This document shows positions 57,012-64,000 of a DNA stretch of 64,000 nt, one piece after another. The first letter of the stretch is position 1; the number at the start of each line of letters is the position of its first letter. The DNA comes from Yersinia intermedia (GTDB lineage: Bacteria; Pseudomonadota; Gammaproteobacteria; Enterobacterales; Enterobacteriaceae). Under the pieces are notes generated by a model. That model was not told where the DNA came from. It did not search any database and was given only the letters and a program-made list of their open reading frames with translations. The stretch is taken from contig NZ_LR134116.1 in assembly GCF_900635455.1 (NCBI RefSeq), forward strand, positions 3,720,001 through 3,784,000. The letters are read 5' to 3'. The position numbers were made by a program, and so were the translations under genes.

Positions 57012-57374
57012 ATGAGCACCACTCTATTTAAAGATTTTCAATTTGAAGCCGCTCACCGGCTGCCCCATGTTGCGGAAGGCCATAAATGTGGCCGTTTGCA
57101 CGGTCATTCATTTATGGTCCGTATCGAGGTTACCGGTGAAGTGGATGCTCACTCCGGCTGGGTGATGGATTTTGCTGATCTGAAAGCAGCATTTAAACCT
57201 ATTTGGGAACGACTGGATCACTACTATCTGAATGATATTCCTGGCTTGGAAAACCCGACCAGTGAAGTGCTGGCCAGTTGGATTTGGCAACAGCTTAAAC
57301 CGCAGCTACCAGAACTGAGCGCAGTGATGGTGAAAGAGACCTGTTCTGCGGGCTGCGTTTATCGCGGCGAATAA
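57012..57374 (+). CDS. queD: 6-carboxy-5,6,7,8-tetrahydropterin synthase
   Basis: A 120-residue enzyme of the 6-pyruvoyl-tetrahydropterin synthase fold. The zinc His residues lie in FEAAHRLP and RLHGHSF, and the catalytic HYYLND and [11 protein letters not shown] are present. Early queuosine step, converting dihydroneopterin triphosphate. Faces queE. Confidence 0.97.
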   Translation: MSTTLFKDFQFEAAHRLPHVAEGHKCGRLHGHSFMVRIEVTGEVDAHSGWVMDFADLKAAFKPIWERLDHYYLNDIPGLENPTSEVLASWIWQQLKPQLPELSAVMVKETCSAGCVYRGE

Positions 57375-57473
57375 ATCGCGACTAACAAATCGCTCCGCAA
57401 AGTCATTGATCTTGCAGCAAGGCAGCATGCGCTGGCCCGCAGAGTGAGGCCCATGGACGGGCCGAGTAATGAA

Positions 57474-57494
57474 CGCCGCAGCACGGCTGCGGCG
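57474..57494. repeat. GC-rich hairpin in queD-queE spacer
   Basis: CGCCGCAG and CTGCGGCG, 8 bp, loop CACGG. It is part of a GC-rich block (57420-57510) resembling short intergenic repeats of Yersinia. Confidence 0.5.
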
Positions 57495-57510
57495 GCAAGG
57501 ACGAAGGGGA

Positions 57511-58182
57511 TTAAGCGATATTTAAATACTTATGCGTCTGCATCGACAGCCGCCAATTCTTGGCAATGCAGGTTTCTATACAGAGCTTGGTGGCGTCGTC
57601 TTTCTGGCTGATGGGTTGTAGCGCAATAATCCGCTTTTTGTCGTCATCTAGCGTGGCAAGTAGCACCTCTAATGCCTCGATATCCCGCATGCGGCCAACC
57701 GGATGTTTAATCTCATCGGCGCGTTGCAATGCTTGAGGCAATACTTTCAGACCACCACGCATATTCACTTTTGGCGAAACCGTCACCCACGTCGTCGCTG
57801 AACACCGGACATCATGCGTGCCGCTGGTTTCAATCTGGCAGCTATAACCGGCCTGCTCCAACAATGAGGTTAAGGGGAACAAGTCGTAAATAGCGGGTTC
57901 TCCACCAGTGATGACAACGTGGCGTGCGGTATATCCCTGCTGAGAGAAAATATCTAATAGCTGCTGTGCGCTGGCCTCCCCCCAGGCATCACTTTCTGCG
58001 GTTTTAACCATAATGCGCTGCATATCGACTTCCCGATCGGCTTCCTTTTCCCAAGTGTGTTTGGTATCACACCAGCTACAACCTACCGGGCAGCCCTGCA
58101 AGCGCACAAAGATCGCCGGTACACCGGTGAAGTAACCCTCGCCTTGCAAGGTTTGGAACATCTCATTAATCGGGTACCGCAT
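57511..58182 (-). CDS. queE: 7-carboxy-7-deazaguanine synthase (radical SAM)
   Basis: A 223-residue enzyme. The cluster motif is GCPVGCSWCDTKHTW (CxxxCxxC), preceded by NEMFQTLQGEGYFTG, and VITGGEPAIYDL gives the SAM GGE motif. It makes CDG in the queuosine/7-deazapurine pathway. Converges with queD. Confidence 0.97.
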   Translation of the reverse strand: MRYPINEMFQTLQGEGYFTGVPAIFVRLQGCPVGCSWCDTKHTWEKEADREVDMQRIMVKTAESDAWGEASAQQLLDIFSQQGYTARHVVITGGEPAIYDLFPLTSLLEQAGYSCQIETSGTHDVRCSATTWVTVSPKVNMRGGLKVLPQALQRADEIKHPVGRMRDIEALEVLLATLDDDKKRIIALQPISQKDDATKLCIETCIAKNWRLSMQTHKYLNIA

Positions 58183-58298
58183 CTGTATCTCATCGTCATT
58201 AAGGTCAATGAGCGATTATCGCAGATTCTCTGGCTGTGACCAAACTGGCAAGGCAATTGCCCGAAAAAGGGGCTGCCAGTTTGGCTGGTATCAGAGTG

Positions 58299-58823
58299 TT
58301 ACTCAATCACGCCACAAGCCATGCGCGCACCGCCACCGCCTAGCGGCATTGGATGATCGGCATAGTTATCACCACCGGCATGAATCATCAAGGCATGCTG
58401 TTTCAGTTCAGAGAGTGATTTCAGGCGTGGAGCTAATACCTGATAAGTCGCGCTGCCATCAGCATTCACAACCAGCCCCGGCAAATCCCCCAGATGCCCT
58501 TTATCATTATAAGGCCCAAGGTGTACGGCCGTTTTTTGTGGATCAAAATGGCCGCCGGCAGCAAGTGCTGGCACGGGTTTACCGTCTTTCTGCCCTGGAG
58601 CACAACTTGGGTTTTCATGCAGATGGAACCCATGTATCCCCGCCACCAACCCGGTCAAATGAGGCGTGAACAGTAAACCATAAGGCGTTTCAGTCACTGT
58701 CACCGTGCCCAGAGCCTTGCCATTACCTTCAGGGAGTGCTTCGTTCATGGTCACCGTAACGCCCGCAGCCAGCACACTGCTGGTAAAAAGCATCGCTGGC
58801 AACGTTAAATATTTCAGTTTCAT
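58299..58823 (-). CDS. sodC: Cu/Zn superoxide dismutase
   Basis: A 174-residue periplasmic enzyme. Signal peptide ending LAAG. The copper His residues lie in GFHLHENPSC, and the late MIHAGGDNYADHP and GGARMACGVIE are in place. It removes superoxide in the periplasm. No near partner. Confidence 0.95.
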   Translation of the reverse strand: MKLKYLTLPAMLFTSSVLAAGVTVTMNEALPEGNGKALGTVTVTETPYGLLFTPHLTGLVAGIHGFHLHENPSCAPGQKDGKPVPALAAGGHFDPQKTAVHLGPYNDKGHLGDLPGLVVNADGSATYQVLAPRLKSLSELKQHALMIHAGGDNYADHPMPLGGGGARMACGVIE

Positions 58824-59147
58824 CCGTTATCTTCCTTTATGCATTATTGCCGAATCATTCGGGTACACATTAATGATAACGGGTGATGAATTATCTGCAC
58901 GGCAGCAGTGTAAGAGATGTGAAGCCGATGTGTGGGGTTGGTGAGATTCAGATTAACCCGCAAAGGTAAGCAATTGGTAACAAGAGGCTAATTTACAAAA
59001 GTAACAGATCAACTCGCTTAAAAACTAAAAAACCTCAACTCACGGCCAGCATATTACCGAGGCTTAACCGCCCTATGCCATAAAAAAACCCGCCTATTAA
59101 GGCGGGTTTTATCAACAAACTGTTTTACGAAAGGTAAAGCACAGTAA
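58824..59147. other. Spacer sodC upstream / eno downstream
   Basis: Contains the eno terminator near its right end. No other feature. Confidence 0.6.
59085..59110 (-). terminator. Terminator after eno
   Basis: AAAACCCGCCT and AGGCGGGTTTT, 11 bp, loop ATTA; on the minus strand the stem runs into T-rich sequence (TTTTTTT). A strong intrinsic terminator of pyrG-eno. Confidence 0.9.
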
Positions 59148-62175
<3,028 letters not shown>

Positions 62176-62371
62176 TTAGGTTTAAAGACGATGGAAGAAC
62201 CAAGACGGGAAAGTAGTATACTCGAACCTTGGTTTCGCTACAAACTATCTCCGCGCCAGTGGCCGTTTTCGCGCCCAAAACCGCGCGGAACATCGTCTCG
62301 CTATCCGTTATAATTCAATATATTAACGCAATTAAAATTCAACAACCATCGGTCAAATGAATTAAAACACC

Positions 62372-63214
62372 TTAAATTTCAGTTTCTTGCTTTTTAACTT
62401 GCTGCCAGGCCGCTTCCATTTCTTCCAGCGTGGCGCTCTCCATGGTCCGACCTGATTGTATAACTATTTGTTCTACCTGGCGAAAACGCCGTTCAAACTT
62501 GCGGTTAGCAGCTTGTAAGGCATTTTCAGCTTTATGGCCTAAATGACGCGATAAGTTAACCGTAGCAAACAGCAAATCGCCAATTTCTTCACCCAGTTTA
62601 TCTTGGTCCACCACCGCTTGCCGCGCTTCGAACATCACTTCGTCGATCTCTTCGTAGACTTTGTCCAGCACCGGGCCAAGAGTGTCCCAATCAAAACCAA
62701 CCGCCGCGCAGCGCTTTTGGATTTTATGGGCTTTCATCAATGCCGGCAGTGCATCGGGAATATCATCCAGTGCCGAATACAGAGCTTTCTCCGCCCTTTC
62801 CTCGGCTTTACGCGATTCCCAGCCCGCTAGCGCAGCCTCACTGCTAATCGCTACGTCAGTGGCGTTTAGCGCCGCATTAGGGAATACATGCGGGTGACGA
62901 CGCTCCAGTTTATCGCTGATGGCATGACAAACATCATCAAACGCAAACAATCCCTGTTCCTGCCCCATTTGAGCATAAAACACTACCTGGAACAGCAAGT
63001 CGCCTAACTCATCACGTAAATCGTCAAAATCCTTACGCGCAATCGCGTCAAGCACCTCGTAAGTTTCTTCTAATGTATAGGGCGCGATAGTGTCAAAAGT
63101 CTGCTTACGATCCCACGGACAGCCGTGCTCCGGGTCACGTAAGGTACGCATAATGTCCAACAGACGTTGCAGGGCTAAGGCGGTGGAGTCAGAGGTAGTT
63201 ACTGGCTGGGTCAT
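62372..63214 (-). CDS. mazG: Nucleoside triphosphate pyrophosphohydrolase MazG
   Basis: A 280-residue protein with two MazG domains: GCPWDRKQTFDT with EETYEVLDAI and DELGDLLFQVV, then EEIDEVMFE and EEIGDLLFATVNLSRHLG. Hydrolyses nucleotide triphosphates and lowers ppGpp. Its position after relA is as in E. coli, though without mazEF here. Confidence 0.95.
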   Translation of the reverse strand: MTQPVTTSDSTALALQRLLDIMRTLRDPEHGCPWDRKQTFDTIAPYTLEETYEVLDAIARKDFDDLRDELGDLLFQVVFYAQMGQEQGLFAFDDVCHAISDKLERRHPHVFPNAALNATDVAISSEAALAGWESRKAEERAEKALYSALDDIPDALPALMKAHKIQKRCAAVGFDWDTLGPVLDKVYEEIDEVMFEARQAVVDQDKLGEEIGDLLFATVNLSRHLGHKAENALQAANRKFERRFRQVEQIVIQSGRTMESATLEEMEAAWQQVKKQETEI

Positions 63215-63242
63215 CTCAATTTATTCACTTTTTTGCTTTTTA

Positions 63243-63360
63243 AAATTCGAGGCGTAGCGAGCGCAGGCAGATTGATTGCAGCCAGCGCACAGCCCCCGGA
63301 GCGTACACGCAGTACGTGAGGAGGGCGAGCACTGCCCAATATCAATATGCCAAAGCGCAG
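63243..63360. repeat. GC-rich intergenic repeat between relA and mazG
   Basis: Contains GCGTACACGCAGTACGTGAG with short inverted parts and GGGCGAGCACTGCCC. It resembles intergenic repeats common in Yersinia. Otherwise the relA-mazG spacer is empty. Confidence 0.45.
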
Positions 63361-63381
63361 TAGCCGTTCAGATCAAAAAAA

Positions 63382-64000
63382 TTAATTGCCGTGTAGCCGA
63401 CGGGCATCTATCACATCCGGCAACTGATTCAGCTTGGCTAATACCCTACCCAGCACCTGCAAGTTGTAGATCTCGATATCCATATCGATGGTAGCTACCA
63501 TCTTTTTGGTATCGCTGCGGCTGGCAACACCCAGTACATTAACTTTTTCGTTCGCCAGGATGGTGGTGATATCACGTAGCAAACCGCTGCGATCATTGGC
63601 GGTCACTCGCACCACTAATGAATAGCCACTGGAGTAACTCTCGCCCCAAACCGCATCAACAATCCGCTCTGGCGCATGAGACTGCAATTCAGCCAGTTGT
63701 TCACAATCAGCACGATGAATGGATATCCCCCGCCCTTGGGTGATAAAGCCAATAATCTCATCACCGGGGATAGGCTGGCAGCAGCGGGCGATATGGTGCA
63801 TCAGATTGCCAACGCCTTCGACCACAATGCGCCCGCTGTCTTTGCTGGCGTTACGTGGTGGCGGCTGATGCTTATTATTCAGATGACGTAATGCTTCTAA
63901 ATCAGCCTCTTCCGCTGTGGGCTTATTCAGTTTGCCTTGCAGGAAGTTAACCATCTGGTTTAGGCGGATATCACCGCCGCCAATGGCCGCCAACACTTCA
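63382..64000 (-). CDS. relA: GTP pyrophosphokinase RelA, 3' part
   Basis: The C-terminal 206 residues of RelA; the 5' part is outside the window. The zinc-finger-type Cys pair ARCCQPIPGDEIIGFITQGRGISIHRADC (read in parts) and the ACT domain (VVRVTANDRSGLLRDIT, VNVLGVASRSDT) are the RelA regulatory end that contacts the ribosome. Frame is intact. It precedes mazG by 167 bp. Confidence 0.97.
   Translation of the reverse strand, partial: EVLAAIGGGDIRLNQMVNFLQGKLNKPTAEEADLEALRHLNNKHQPPPRNASKDSGRIVVEGVGNLMHHIARCCQPIPGDEIIGFITQGRGISIHRADCEQLAELQSHAPERIVDAVWGESYSSGYSLVVRVTANDRSGLLRDITTILANEKVNVLGVASRSDTKKMVATIDMDIEIYNLQVLGRVLAKLNQLPDVIDARRLHGN

Overview
The window is a piece of an enterobacterial chromosome, most probably Yersinia. 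The evidence is the gene order around mutS, rpoS, nlpD, pcm, surE, truD, ispF, ispD, ftsB, the cysDNC and cysJIH sulfate genes, queD, queE, eno, pyrG, mazG and relA, plus close agreement of the proteins with Yersinia versions I remember. I cannot name the species.

Layout. 1-7468 (minus strand) is a chaperone-usher fimbrial operon: major pilin, second pilin, usher, chaperone, three related minor pilins, a fourth minor pilin, and a tip-adhesin-like gene that runs off the left edge. A PapI/FaeA-like regulator (8401-8664) is divergent to it across a 0.9-kb AT-rich regulatory gap. An O-antigen-ligase/PglL-like membrane protein follows (8854-10518).

About 10.88-32.9 kb is an AT-rich integrated island placed in the 5' end of mutS. 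A broken copy of the mutS start lies at the left junction, and the intact mutS at the right end appears to use an island-supplied start. A tyrosine integrase sits directly upstream of mutS, and a decayed N-terminus of a related integrase lies just outside the left junction, so the site seems to have been used more than once. The island carries: (a) a retron (msr-msd RNA, reverse transcriptase, PtuA-like ATPase, PtuB-like HNH nuclease); (b) a small non-autonomous IS903-like element with a 9-bp target duplication; (c) a possible replication module made of a protein with family-A-polymerase-like motifs, a DUF927 ATPase, an HUH Rep-like protein and an AlpA-like regulator; (d) a second tyrosine recombinase, a RadC-like protein, a papain-like protein, a DUF2787 protein and a CbtA-like protein; (e) a divergent Mu-type/Ner-type regulator pair followed by small unknown genes, including a stand-alone FtsK-gamma-like domain; (f) a three-gene ABC-3C-type defence cassette (SMEK effector, small middle component, ATPase).

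From mutS to the right edge the window is core chromosome. It holds mismatch repair, the stationary-phase sigma factor, cell-envelope and isoprenoid genes, a polar amino acid ABC transporter, and the assimilatory sulfate pathway in two blocks (cysG-cysDNC and cysJIH). Between these blocks lie iap and a hicAB toxin-antitoxin pair whose two genes are separated by a palindromic repeat. The right end has queuosine genes, sodC, the pyrG-eno operon, mazG and the 3' part of relA.

All family assignments are from reading motifs and memory. No database search was run.
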